Below are positions 28,793-38,856 of a DNA stretch of 64,000 nt, in pieces (position 1 is the stretch's first letter; each line of letters begins with the position of its first letter). The notes below the pieces were generated by a model. The model was not told the DNA's origin. It saw only the letters and a program-made list of their open reading frames with translations, and did no database searches. Origin of the DNA: Geomicrobium sp. JCM 19039 (GTDB lineage Bacteria; Bacillota; Bacilli; Bacillales; Marinococcaceae); assembly GCF_000698145.1 (NCBI RefSeq), contig NZ_BAXB01000002.1:186001-250000 (forward strand). Direction: 5' to 3'. The translations under genes and the position numbers were made by a program.

Positions 28793-29961
28793 ATGAGTGA
28801 ATGGGAAAAACTTGTAAATGACAATGTTCAATCGATCGAAGTATCTGGAATTCGTCAATTTTTTAATCGGGTGAGTGAAGTGCCTAATGCGGTACAACTC
28901 ACACTTGGGCAACCGGATTTTCCAACACCTGATCACGTGAAAGAGGCGGCAATTCAAGCAATTAAAGAAGGCAAGACGACGTATACCCCAAATGCGGGGA
29001 TCCTTCCTTTAAGAAAAGCTGCGTCCCGCTTCTTGCATACGAATTACAACCTCAATTACGACCCACAAATGGAAGTCATCACGACGGTAGGGGCAAGCGA
29101 AGCGTTGGATCTTGTGATGCGCACGCTCATTAATGAAGGTGATGAAGTAATTGTCCCAGCGCCGGCCTATCCGGCGTACGAGTCATTGATTCGTATGAGA
29201 GGGGCTGAACCGGTGTGGGTCGATACAAGGGAAACACAATTTAAATTAACGGCTGAGGCACTACAACGAAAGATCACATCGAATACGAAAGCTGTGATCT
29301 TATCTTACCCATCCAACCCGACGGGTGTCACGCTGAACGAGCAAGAACTTCAAGCGATTGTCGATGTGCTCGTAAATCAACAAATTTTTGTTATTAGTGA
29401 TGAAATATACAGCGAGCTTGTATATGAGGGAACCATGTGTCCATCGCATCAATACCGAAGATGAAAGAGCGAACATTTGTCGTCAATGGCGTATCAAAAT
29501 CTCACAGTATGACAGGCTGGCGAATTGGCTTTTTATTCGGACCCGCATCATTAATGAAACAGGTGTTAAAAGTTCATCAGTATAACGTGTCTTGTGCGTC
29601 TTCCGTTTCTCAGTATGCAGCGCTTCAAGCGTTAGAACATGGACAAGACGATCCTCAAGTGATGCGCGAAGCGTATCAAAAGCGGCGAGATTATATGATG
29701 GAAAGGCTGGAAGCCATGAACTTGCCGTTTGCAAGTCCAAGCGGCGCGTTTTACTTGTTTGTTTCCATTGAAAAAACAGGGCTTAGTTCTTTTGAGTTTG
29801 CCGATCGCTTGTTAAATGAAGCACAGTTGGCTGCAGTTCCCGGAACCGCTTTTTCAACGTATGGCGAAGGGTTCATTCGCATATCGTACGCCTACAGTAT
29901 GGACAATCTAAAAGAAGCGGCCGATCGGTTAGAAACATTCGTTAAACGGTTTAACGTTTAG
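28793..29961 (+). CDS. patA: PLP aminotransferase PatA-like, one frameshift
   Basis: About 390 residues after repair. Class I aminotransferase resembling Bacillus PatA, the putative N-acetyl-L,L-diaminopimelate aminotransferase of lysine and wall-precursor synthesis. Conserved blocks: LTLGQPDFPTPDHV, YTPNAGILPLR, SYPSNPTGV (Asn binding PLP), VISDEIYSEL (Asp) and the Schiff-base Lys in GVSKSHSMTGWRIGF. The frame breaks at 29433: adding one C to AACC gives GTHVSIASIP and rejoins the second half. It is convergent with the glycosylase gene, their ends overlapping by 11 bases. Confidence 0.88.
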
Positions 29962-30570
29962 GAGATTTGGATACGTACGGGTTGTCTTTTTCAAAGAAAC
30001 GCCACGGATACATTTTCGCTTCTTGACTGTTTGGTATGCCGATTCGTGGCGAAGTGGCGATGTCACCGCAACCCGATCCTTCCTCAAGGTATAACGTCTC
30101 ACTGTTTAAAGGGTGGGCGTTATGTTTATGTTTTTGAATGTGGAAGGCTTGTCCGAGTTTACCGGGTCCGTTCGTTAACTGGAACACTTCTCGTTCCTTT
30201 AATTCGTGGAGTGGTTTCTGAAAGCGTCTGTGACTCATATGCTGGAGCCCCTCTAAAGGCTCTACAGCACGTATGAGAACGCCTTCTGGATAACCCGCAC
30301 CTTTCGTCACGACATTTATGCAATGGTGAATGCCGTAATTAATGTACACGTAAAGAACGCCGGCATTTCCAAACATCGTTTTGTTTTTGTTCGTGATCTT
30401 GCCGCCAAATGTGTGGCTTGCTCGGTCATCAGGCCGATATAGGCTTCAGTTTCTACAATGCGGCCTTTGAGGACCTCGCCTTCTTCTGTGTGATGAACGA
30501 AATGTTTACCGATTAATTCACGGGCTACAATTAGCGTATCTCGCTCAAAAAAAGCGGTTTGTAACTGCAT
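29951..30570 (-). CDS. 3-methyladenine DNA glycosylase (AAG/MPG family), one frameshift
   Basis: About 206 residues after repair. AAG-type glycosylases remove alkylated purines to start base excision repair. The catalytic Glu and neighbourhood read RIVETEAYIG near residue 42; MFGNAGVLYVYINYGIHHC and the VLIRAVEPLEG block follow. One base is missing at about 30432 (GGCC should be GGCCC on the coding strand); repair gives GPDDRASHTFGGKITNKNK. AAAGGAG precedes the ATG at 30570. Together with the ATL at 21.2 kb this is a second alkylation-repair gene in the window. Confidence 0.88.
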
Positions 30571-30680
30571 AATACAACTCCTTTAAGCAAAGCGATTGAG
30601 ATCAATCCAAAGTTCCAGTATGATGGAGGAAAGTGAAGGAGTTGAATTCCTTCTCGAACAATGATTGTTGAGGTGAAATC

Positions 30681-31016
30681 ATGGCTGATGAAAAGCTATT
30701 AGAAGAAACGAGAGAACGAGTTCTTGCCGAACTGGAAAATGTGATTGACCCAGAGCTTGGTGTTGATATTGTTAATCTCGGTCTCGTCTATGACATTGAT
30801 CTTGATGAGAACATGAATACGACCGTTATTATGACACTCACATCGATGGGTTGTCCACTTGCAGGGATGATTCAATCAGAAGTGAGAAATGCCCTCGCTG
30901 ATTTAAGTGAAAACAAGGAAATTGGCGAAGTGGAAGTGAGCATTGTTTGGAATCCGCCTTGGACGAAGGACAAGATGTCACGTTACGCAAAAATTGCCCT
31001 CGGTGTGGCAGATTAA
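30681..31016 (+). CDS. MIP18/DUF59 iron-sulfur assembly factor (YitW-like)
   Basis: 111 residues of the MIP18 (DUF59) family related to SufT/PaaD, small cytoplasmic proteins that help mature Fe-S enzymes. Typical blocks: VIDPELGVDIVNLGLVYDI and the reactive Cys in TSMGCPLAG, then WNPPWTKDKMS. Length is that of Bacillus YitW. Its ATG follows TGAGGTG. It is monocistronic with its own terminator. Which Fe-S client it serves cannot be read from context. Confidence 0.85.
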   Translation: MADEKLLEETRERVLAELENVIDPELGVDIVNLGLVYDIDLDENMNTTVIMTLTSMGCPLAGMIQSEVRNALADLSENKEIGEVEVSIVWNPPWTKDKMSRYAKIALGVAD

Positions 31017-31026
31017 TGATGAAATA

Positions 31027-31067
31027 AAAAGAGAGGCACGGGGCTTTCGCTCTGTGCCTCTCTTTTT
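31027..31067. terminator. Bidirectional terminator after the MIP18 gene
   Basis: AAAAGAGAGGCAC ... GTGCCTCTCTTTT long stem between convergent genes. Confidence 0.9.
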
Positions 31068-31080
31068 ATTTGGTTAGATT

Positions 31081-32877
31081 CTACACGTCTAATTTCCGAA
31101 GTTCATCAACAGTGTTTTTAAACATGTTCAACGCGTTTTTAATCGGCACATCGGATGTTAAGTCCACTCCGGTATCAAGGAGCAAGTCAAGAGGATCTTT
31201 CACACTGCCACTTTGTAAGAACGTATGGTAATTCTTCAATGTTTCTTCGTCGCCATCAAGAATTCTCATCGCAATGTCAATGGCTGAAACAAAGCCCGTT
31301 GCGTATTGGTAAACGTAAAATGCGCGGTAAAAATGGGGGATGCGTGACCATCCGTATTTTACTTCATCATCAAACACGATCTCATCACCGAAGTACGTCC
31401 GGAATAAACCTTCATACAGTTCATTAAGGGAGGACGCATCGAGCGGTTCTTCGGCTTCGGCACGTTCGTGCGTTTGTTTTTCGAAATCGGCAAACATGAC
31501 TTGTGTAAAGAACGTGCCTCGAAATTGTTCAATAAAATGGTTAAGCAAGTAGGCGCGTTTTTTTTGATCGGTCGTTTCTTTTAGTAGGTGCTGGATGAGC
31601 AACACTTCATTCACTGTAGAGGCGACTTCAGCGACAAAGATTTTGTACGACGCTGAGATTTGCGGCTGCATTTTGCTTGAATAGTGGCTATGGAGCGCAT
31701 GACCCATCTCATGTACGAGTGTGAACAAGCTGTTTAAGTCATCATTGTGATTTAAGAGAACGAACGGGTGAACACCGTAAACGCCCATGTTGTAGGCTCC
31801 AGACTTCTTTCCTTTCGTCTCTCGAACATCGATATTGCGCTTGTCTTTAAATGCACGTAACTGTTCGATATAATCATCACCAAGGGGCATAAGCGCCTGA
31901 ATCATCGTCTCGTATGCCTCATCATAAGGGATGTCTTCTTTAACACCGGCGACAATCGGTGCACTCAAGTCATACTGACGAAGTTCTTGAACCGCTAGAC
32001 GCTCTTTGCGAAGCTTCGCATAATCGTGTAGTGGTTGGCTATTGTCTTTTGCGGCTTGAAGAAGATTCTCATATACTTCACTCGGAATGTTGTCGCTAAA
32101 CAACGCTTCATCCAAGGCTGAGTTGTAGTTGCGGATCTTTGCGAGACTGGCATTCGTTTTCACTTCGGATGCATAGTTCGTCGCAATCGTATTGTTCATC
32201 TGTAAATACGGCTTGTAGTATGCTTTGTACGCTGCTTTTCGAACGTCTCGGTCTTCGTCTTCAAGCATTTTTGAGTACATGCCTCTAGTAAGCTGAACTT
32301 CTTCGCCCTCTTCATTGTGAACCATGCCGAACTGGATGTCGGCGTTATTATACATATTGTACGTATTGCTTGGAGCTCCAATCGTTTCGCTCAGTTGAGA
32401 AAGCAGCTCTTCTTGCTCTTTTGAAAGAACGTGTGGTTTATAGCGAAATGATTTCCATAACTCATCTTCAAAGTACTGCAACTCTTTTTCTTCGTTGATG
32501 TAAGACGTTAACGTATCTTTGGACAAGCTGAGCAGAAACGGCATAAAAAAGGCGCTTGCTTCACTCATTTTCACGCTGAGCTGTGCTGCTTTGCCACTTA
32601 ATCTTTGCGCATTTGTATCACGAGTATCAATGTCAGATAAAAACATACTATACGCAAAAACTTTACGGGCAATAAGTGAAAGGTGCTCTTGTTTTTTCAA
32701 ATAAGCGAGAAGGGAAGAGGCATCTGTAATGTTATCTTCGAATTGAGCCAATTCATCTGCAAGCTGTTTGCACGTGTCCACATCTTTTTGCCAAGCCTCT
32801 TCGTTTTCATATAGATCGGTTAGATCCCATTTTTCTTGTTCAGGTACGTCTTCTCTCGACGTGTACGAAGTTGCCAT
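31081..32877 (-). CDS. pepF: Oligoendopeptidase F (M3 metallopeptidase)
   Basis: 598 residues, the usual PepF length. Cytoplasmic zinc peptidase that degrades oligopeptides. The HExxH zinc motif reads LVHEMGHALHSHYS near residue 385 and the downstream Glu ligand is in ASTVNEVLL. The frame is intact, unlike the second M3 gene at 34.8-36.6 kb. ATG 32877 follows CAGGTGATT. The start was set here because the next upstream codons lack a ribosome site. Confidence 0.92.
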   Translation of the reverse strand: MATSYTSREDVPEQEKWDLTDLYENEEAWQKDVDTCKQLADELAQFEDNITDASSLLAYLKKQEHLSLIARKVFAYSMFLSDIDTRDTNAQRLSGKAAQLSVKMSEASAFFMPFLLSLSKDTLTSYINEEKELQYFEDELWKSFRYKPHVLSKEQEELLSQLSETIGAPSNTYNMYNNADIQFGMVHNEEGEEVQLTRGMYSKMLEDEDRDVRKAAYKAYYKPYLQMNNTIATNYASEVKTNASLAKIRNYNSALDEALFSDNIPSEVYENLLQAAKDNSQPLHDYAKLRKERLAVQELRQYDLSAPIVAGVKEDIPYDEAYETMIQALMPLGDDYIEQLRAFKDKRNIDVRETKGKKSGAYNMGVYGVHPFVLLNHNDDLNSLFTLVHEMGHALHSHYSSKMQPQISASYKIFVAEVASTVNEVLLIQHLLKETTDQKKRAYLLNHFIEQFRGTFFTQVMFADFEKQTHERAEAEEPLDASSLNELYEGLFRTYFGDEIVFDDEVKYGWSRIPHFYRAFYVYQYATGFVSAIDIAMRILDGDEETLKNYHTFLQSGSVKDPLDLLLDTGVDLTSDVPIKNALNMFKNTVDELRKLDV

Positions 32878-32924
32878 GAACAATCACCTGCTTTTCATGA
32901 ATTTAGGGAACGCTCTTTTGGCGT

Positions 32925-33872
32925 TCATGCGTTTTGATGCAATGCTGACGCTAAAGCGGCTACGAGTTGGTCAGCGACATGCTTCATCCCGTAGATGCCG
33001 ACCTTTTCTTCAGCGTCTTTGTTATAGTTTGTGTTTGTGTTGACGTCGTATGTGTACAGTGTGCCGAACTCATCACGAATAAATTCAATCCCTGCAAAAG
33101 ATATGCGATGTGTTTGCAAAAATTCCTCATATTTTTTAATGATTTCGTGTTGGAAGTTCGGAATGATTGAAAATTTATCCCGATCCCGAGGCTGATCGGT
33201 TGTCGGGCAAAAAGCATCATCGATCTGGCACACATCTGCTGGGCAAAGTTCAAAGCCATCAGACGTGTCCACGTTCACTGCATACAGAAACTTCCCGTTT
33301 ACGAATTCGCACCGTGTAATCACAGAGTCGGGGTTGTTAATGTATGTTTGCAAAAGCGTAATCCCATCAATGGAGGGTTCAAAATCTGTCTGTAAGTAGC
33401 GTTCTAACCCAGCTGTGTCTTGGAAAAGGTGAACGCCGAGTCCTTTACCTGCTCGGTTATGCTTCGTAATAAAAGGGGCGCTGCCCATCTGTTTGCTCGC
33501 ATCGAGAATCGCTTGTTTTCCGCTAGCTGCAATCGTCTCTGGCACACGAATGCCGTGTGAAACCAAGCTCGTGTATTGAGCCGCCTTACTTAATTCTAGC
33601 TGTAACGCTTCTGTACCGTTGAAAACGGTGCGATTGTAGCTTTCTAACCAACGAAGGACCGCAGCGGTATATTCTGGAGCGTACCGGTGTCCCCGTGTAT
33701 GTGAAGACGCGCTCATACGGTTGTAAAATACACCTTCAGGCGGGGCTTCCATTAAGTTGACCGACCCTTCATGCAAGTGCCACAATTCAAATTCTGCACC
33801 AAGCGTTTCAAGGGCGGTTTTTAGTGGAGCAGTCCATTCATCATTTTCATGGAGTACATAGATTTTTGCCAT
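32925..33872 (-). CDS. ATP-grasp (RimK-like) ligase
   Basis: 315 residues from the ATG at 33872 (AAAAGGG upstream); the longer in-frame reading to 34061 runs into the repeat region and is unlikely to be translated. RimK-like ATP-grasp fold: substrate-side N-terminal domain, then FITKHNRAGKGLGVHLF (ATP-binding Lys and Gly loop), and the metal-binding FAGIEFIRDEFG ... YDVNTNTNYN near the C-terminus. Such enzymes ligate amino acids to peptides or proteins, e.g. glutamate additions. Substrate unknown. It lies between two M3 peptidase genes on the same strand. Confidence 0.78.
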   Translation of the reverse strand: MAKIYVLHENDEWTAPLKTALETLGAEFELWHLHEGSVNLMEAPPEGVFYNRMSASSHTRGHRYAPEYTAAVLRWLESYNRTVFNGTEALQLELSKAAQYTSLVSHGIRVPETIAASGKQAILDASKQMGSAPFITKHNRAGKGLGVHLFQDTAGLERYLQTDFEPSIDGITLLQTYINNPDSVITRCEFVNGKFLYAVNVDTSDGFELCPADVCQIDDAFCPTTDQPRDRDKFSIIPNFQHEIIKKYEEFLQTHRISFAGIEFIRDEFGTLYTYDVNTNTNYNKDAEEKVGIYGMKHVADQLVAALASALHQNA

Positions 33873-34034
33873 TATTTCACACCCTTTTCTATTCCTGATT
33901 GTAAAGCAGATGACCAAGCAGTGCAAAAAAAGCGATTGCAATGAAAGAGTGGAAAATATACACGGAAAAAAGGAGAGGTCAAACAAAAAGCAGTATACTG
34001 ATTGGGGTATATCGAATTTTTGTTTGCCGTCACG

Positions 34035-34460
34035 AGGTGCGCATTGATGTCCCCGTTCCACCTAGCGTCATGTTCCGGTTATGGACGGCTGTTATCACGA
34101 AGAACTTATGACCGCTACCGTCGGTGCAGAAAATCGTGAAAAACGAACTATATAAATTGAACTAAACAATTTCACTGATATGATCGACATCGCTCGTTGC
34201 CGATCGTTGTTCGTCTCTGTATGTGTTACGGGCAAAGCGGAAAGCTTTTGCCCAAGGGTAAAGAGAAGTGACCGATGGTCATCACTTGGCGCAATGTATG
34301 TTGCGACCTCCCGCTTTTTTATGTGACAATTCAGCCCTCAAACCCGAAGGGTCACGGAAATAAATATATGTGACACTTCGACTGCTTTCTATACACCCTA
34401 GCGAGTAGACAGAAAAGGGAACCATGTCACCTTTGTGCTCTGGAGTCCAACCATCCAGCT
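34035..34460 (-). repeat. Dispersed intergenic repeat, copy 2 (inverted)
   Basis: Read on the minus strand this matches copy 1 at 25950-26345 in the same order of blocks, with about 140 bases of extra sequence near its distal end. Both copies sit in roughly 950-base gene-free gaps, in opposite orientation, bracketing the 26.6-33.9 kb gene block. Confidence 0.65.
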
Positions 34461-34776
34461 GTAGTGGAGAGCAACAAACCACAGCCAACTTCAGGAAAAT
34501 CTAAAGTTCATACGATGTAGATCACCAATATTCTGAAAATCTCCAACCTCGGTAGGGGGGCAAATGCAAACGCAAACTTCTTCGTATAAGTGGATGTCGA
34601 AAGTTTCGCTAGTATTGCTCGCTCAGCTCGATGCAAAAGTAAGCGTGAAGGATTGTATAATTTGCATTACGTGAAAAATGTAAAGTACAACATATAAATT
34701 TCCACACGGCTATTCGTAACAATATAACAACGGTCGTCCGAGCATGGGAAGGTGAAGAACGAACATCTTGGCATAG
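34461..34776. other. Gene-free remainder of the 33.9-34.8 kb gap
   Basis: I see no gene, terminator or clear repeat here; AT-rich with scattered short stops in all frames. Confidence 0.35.
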
Positions 34777-34806
34777 AAAAGAGCCGTCGTCTAGAATAAC
34801 GGCTCT
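34777..34806 (-). terminator. Terminator of the second M3 peptidase gene
   Basis: GAGCCGT/ACGGCTC stem with T run on the minus strand, 15 bases after the stop. Confidence 0.8.
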
Positions 34807-34820
34807 AATTGAAACGATGG

Positions 34821-36628
34821 TTATGCGTAACTTTCTTCTAACTGCTGCACGAGCGAACCGACATAATTGACGGCTTCAGAAATCGGCTCTGCGGTAGAAA
34901 GATCAACCCCTGCAATACTGAGGAGCTCAAGCGGAGATTTCGATCCCCCAGCTCGTAGCATGTCTAACCAACGCTCGACTGCTGGGGCTCCTTCTTCAAT
35001 AATTCTTCTCGATGCATAGGTGGATGCGGTGAGACCTGCCGAATACGTGTAAGGGTATAAGCCATGTAATAGTGAGGCTGGCGCATCCATGTGAGTGCGG
35101 CACCTTTATCAAAAGTAACCGTGTCCCCCCAAAATCCTTGAAGTGTCGCAAGTTTAAGTTCATTTAATTTGTCTGCTGTTAGAATCGTTCCTTCTTCTGC
35201 AGCTTGATAGACTTCCCGTTGGAAATGGGCTTCAAGTAAGTGGGTCACAAAGTTATGATAATACGTACCTAATAATGAGAGGACCACCCACCGTTTCATC
35301 TCTTTGCTATCCGCGGTTTTTAAAAGGTGGTCACCGAGAAGCATTTCATTCATCGTTGAAGGCGCTTCGATCATGTACGTTGACGGTCTGGCGCCACCAA
35401 GCTTCTGATGTTGATGCGCTGTATAAAAGTGGCCAGCGTGCCCCAGTTCATGGGTGAGGATAAACGTGCCGCGCATCATGTTTGTCCACGTCATGAGAAT
35501 ATAAGGATGCGCACCATAAGGGCTTGCGCAAAATGCTCCGTTTTGTTTTCCGACATTCTCCGCTCGGTCAACCCATCGCTCTTCATACGCTCGGTCAATC
35601 ATCTTGTTGTAGTCTTCACCCATGACTTTTAGTGAATCTTTAATTAAGGAGAACGCTTCTTCGAAGCTAATGTCTGGATCATAGTCTGGGTCAAGCGGTG
35701 CTTTTAGATCAGCGAATGTGAGCTCATCGAGCCCGAGTACATTTTTCTTTAACGTCGCATATCGTTGCATGTATGGACTTAATTCGTTGTAAATCGTATC
35801 AATTTGTCGATGGTACATCGCCGGCTCCACATCTTGTTCATGAAGGAGCATGTCAGTGACAGAAGGGTATCCTCGCAAACGAGACACGTTCACTTGTCGC
35901 GTTACTTCTGCGGCGTATGTTCCGGCAAACGTATGCTGGTAGTTGCTCAGCCCATCAATAAAGGTTTTGTAGGCATTTCTTCGGATACTCGCGTCTTTTG
36001 AGAACTCGTATTTATCTTCAAAAAGAGCAAAGGTAAGCGGGTGAGTATTTCCATTGTCATCTTGAAAGTCAGCGAATGAAAGGTCGGCTGCCTTGCCCTG
36101 TTTGTAGATTGAAAACGGAGCACGTAGTGATTCATTTAAAGCAGCAAGCACTTCCTCAGTCTCATCAGAGAGCATGTAATCTTTGTTTTTTCGGATTTTT
36201 TGAATTTGTACTTCATACTTGTGTAGCTCGTCATTATCTTTAAAAAATTGGTGCAACGTCTCATCATCTATTTTAACGATTTCTGAATTGATAAAAGCAC
36301 TTGCTCGGCTAAAGGATGCTTGAAGTTGACTTACTTTCCCTTGCCGGCTTTGATTGTTCGCATCACTTCCATCTGCGGCCACTTTAAGCATCGCGTAAGT
36401 GGCGACGGGAATGAGCATTTGCATCATGTTTTCGTACGTTTTCAAGCAGTCCAGCAGCTGTTTGGCACTTTCATGTAGCGTTCCTTGATAAGGCTTTAAC
36501 CGCGGAAGAATCATTTCGAGTTCTTCATAAGCTTTCTCCCACGACTTGTCTGACGCAAAAAGATTCGTTAAATCCCATGTCTCTTCAGTTCGTACATCTT
36601 GTCGGTATTGTTGAATCGCTTGTGTCAT
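34821..36628 (-). CDS. M3-family oligoendopeptidase, second paralogue, one frameshift
   Basis: About 602 residues after repair. Zinc motif LTHELGHAGHFYTA near residue 395; the C-terminal region has PHYYM-GLYPYTYSAGL, typical of M3 enzymes. It is only distantly similar to the PepF at 31-32.9 kb, so they are old paralogues, not a recent duplication. The frame breaks at about 35062, where a GG should be GGG on the coding strand; repair joins QPHYYMGLYPYTYSAG. Its start overlaps the panE stop by four bases, so panE and this gene form an operon. Confidence 0.87.
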
Positions 36629-37557
36629 TGAAAATCACCCTTTCGTATTTGTTCGTAAAGTTCAAGATTGGCATACACGACTTGTAATGCAGGCGCGTCC
36701 AAATGATACGCTTTCGCTTTTTCCAACAGGTACCCTTGAATATGCTCATACTCGACTGCTTGTCCTTTTTCTTTATCTTTTTGCATCGAAGCTTTAAAAG
36801 AAGCGTCAAGGTTTTGCCATTGTCGCTTCGCTTTTTGTTGCAAACGCTCTGCATCCATTTCTGGTGCAATCTGTTCAATTAATCGAGCAACCTCATTTAT
36901 GTAGCGATCGATAAATGACCCTGCACTTGTAGAGGTTCGAATTGTGCCGACGTCGGTATGAAAAAGGGTCGTTGCTCCGGAAAGAATCGTGATGAGCATA
37001 TATTTTTGCCACATGTCACTTTCAATGGTATCTCGAGTCTTAATATCAGAAACAGAAGAAAGTGCTTTTTCAACCTTAGTGGCAGAGGGCGGAGCAGAAT
37101 GTGTTCTTCGACCATACATCATCGAGGCATTCGCCCCTTGGTGAAGGATGTGCCCATCTTCGGATAAGGTCGATTCAATAAAGGCAACCCCTCCATACAC
37201 TTGTGTTTTGGAAAAAGCAGAATCGAGCACATCGAGATGTTGAATGCCATTAAGCAAAGGAATGACGATGGTCTCTGAATGGACAAACGGCAACACATCT
37301 TCGATTGCCTCGTGGAGGTGATACGATTTTGTGCTCATAAGAACCACATCAAAAGCTCCGACATCTGCTGTTGTGATAAGATGAGGGTCGAAGATGTTCA
37401 AATCACCATTTCTGCTTTTTACGATGAGTCCATTTTTTTGGAGTTGAACACGTCGCTTCGATCGAACGAGGAATGTGACTTGTTGTCCCGCTTCATGAAG
37501 CCTTGCTCCGAAGTAACCCCCGACGGCACCGGCGCCGACGACTAGAATTTTCATCAT
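36625..37557 (-). CDS. panE: 2-dehydropantoate 2-reductase
   Basis: 310 residues of the ketopantoate reductase family, which reduces 2-dehydropantoate to pantoate with NADPH for coenzyme A synthesis. The N-terminal Rossmann motif VVGAGAVGGYFGARL is clear; LLNGIQHLD and the catalytic Lys region (DMWQKYMLI) follow. GAAAGGAGGG precedes the two adjacent ATGs. Several paralogues of this family exist in Bacilli, so the exact substrate is likely but not proven. Overlaps the M3 peptidase start. Confidence 0.82.
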   Translation of the reverse strand: MMKILVVGAGAVGGYFGARLHEAGQQVTFLVRSKRRVQLQKNGLIVKSRNGDLNIFDPHLITTADVGAFDVVLMSTKSYHLHEAIEDVLPFVHSETIVIPLLNGIQHLDVLDSAFSKTQVYGGVAFIESTLSEDGHILHQGANASMMYGRRTHSAPPSATKVEKALSSVSDIKTRDTIESDMWQKYMLITILSGATTLFHTDVGTIRTSTSAGSFIDRYINEVARLIEQIAPEMDAERLQQKAKRQWQNLDASFKASMQKDKEKGQAVEYEHIQGYLLEKAKAYHLDAPALQVVYANLELYEQIRKGDFQ

Positions 37558-37671
37558 ATTGCCCTCCTTTCTCTATTATTTAGTATATCGAAGAAAAAGA
37601 AAATTAGAAATACATATCTATGAACACATGTTAGACTGAAAAGAACTAAAACGGAAGGTGCTGAACAAAAG

Positions 37672-38842
37672 GTGAAACAATACGCTGCTTCAACTATGAT
37701 TCGTCGTTTGCCCGAACAGTATTTTTCGAAATTGGAAAAATCCATTGTGGCATTAAAGTCACAAGGGGCAGATATTATAAACCTTGCCCAAGGTAGCCCG
37801 GACCAACCGACACCAGACCACATTATCAAGTCTTTACAAGAAGCGGCAGCAGACCCGCAATTTCATCGGTATTCACCGTTTCAAGGCTTCTCGTTTTTTA
37901 AAGAAGCGGTTGCCGAATTTTACAAAGATCAATATGATGTGGACCTCGATCCAAATGAAGAAGTGTGCATTCTTTTTGGAGGCAAAGGCGGCCTCGTTGA
38001 AGTGAGTCAATGTTTATTGAACCGCGGAGATGTTGCCCTCGTCCCCGATCCTGGGTACCCTGACTATTGGTCAGGGGTTGCGATGCAAGAAGCGAACATG
38101 CACATGATGCCACTGCGCCATGAACACGGTTCCTTCCTCAGTATGAAGACATTCCAGCTCGGGTGCGCGATGAAGCAAAGCTGCTATTCCTCAACTACCC
38201 GAACAACCCGACAGGGCGGTGGCGTCTTCTGCGTTTTTTGAGGAAACGGTCCGATTTGCTAATGACCATGACATCTGTACAGTCCATGACTTTGCTTACG
38301 GAGCCATTAGCTTCGATGGCGTGAAACATCCAAGTTTTATGCAAACAAAAGGGGCTAAAGAAAATGGCATTGAGATTTATACACTTTCTAAGACGTACAA
38401 TATGGCAGGGTGGCGTGTCGGCTTTGCGGTCGGGAATCGCTCGGTCATTAAGCATTTAAATGTGCTTCAAGATCATCAATATGTAAGCCTATTTGGAGCT
38501 GTGCAACGAGCGGCGACGACCGCTTTAACATCGTCGCAAGCAGGAGTAACAGAGCTTCAACAGATGTATGAGAAGAGAAGAAATGTACTCGTTCAAGAAG
38601 CGAAACGGATTGGATGGGCACAACAGGCACCGAAAGGCTCATTTTTCGCATGGTTTAAAGTGCCAAATGGGATGAGTGAAACTGAATTTGCTACACAGCT
38701 TCTCCATGAAGCTCACGTCGCCGTTGCGCCTGGCAATGGCTTTGGGGAACACGGACGCGGGTACGTGCGTATCGGTCTTGTGAACGACGAAACGAAGATT
38801 AAAGAAGCGATGTCAAGAATTCAAGCATTAAATCTATTTTAA
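37672..38842 (+). CDS. mtnE: MtnE-like PLP aminotransferase, two frameshifts
   Basis: About 390 residues after repair, resembling Bacillus MtnE (YkrV), the aminotransferase that makes methionine from 2-keto-4-methylthiobutyrate. Conserved: NLAQGSPDQPTPDH, YSPFQGFSFFKEA, DPGYPDYWSG, FLNYPNNPTG and the Schiff-base Lys in YTLSKTYNMAGWRVGF. Two single-base deletions, at about 38138 and 38215 (GGGG read as GGG), push the frame out and back; between them the third frame reads YEDIPARVRDEAKLLFLNYPNNPTG. GTG 37672 is the apparent start. The next gene is MtnU-like, the pairing seen in Bacillus. Confidence 0.85.
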
Positions 38843-38856
38843 AAAGGACGATCCAA

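Noticed and set aside
32925-34061. Longer start for the ATP-grasp ligase
   Set aside because: The extra 63 residues are hydrophobic and unlike the family, overlap the end of the repeat region, and have no ribosome site; ATG 33872 fits.
34282-34488. A 68-codon minus-strand frame similar to a frame in the 25.9-26.0 kb region
   Set aside because: The protein-level similarity follows from the shared dispersed repeat; both frames are short, broken and lack starts with ribosome sites.
31081-36628. Recent tandem duplication of the two M3 peptidase genes
   Set aside because: Beyond the zinc motif and general fold the two proteins differ widely, so they are old paralogues.
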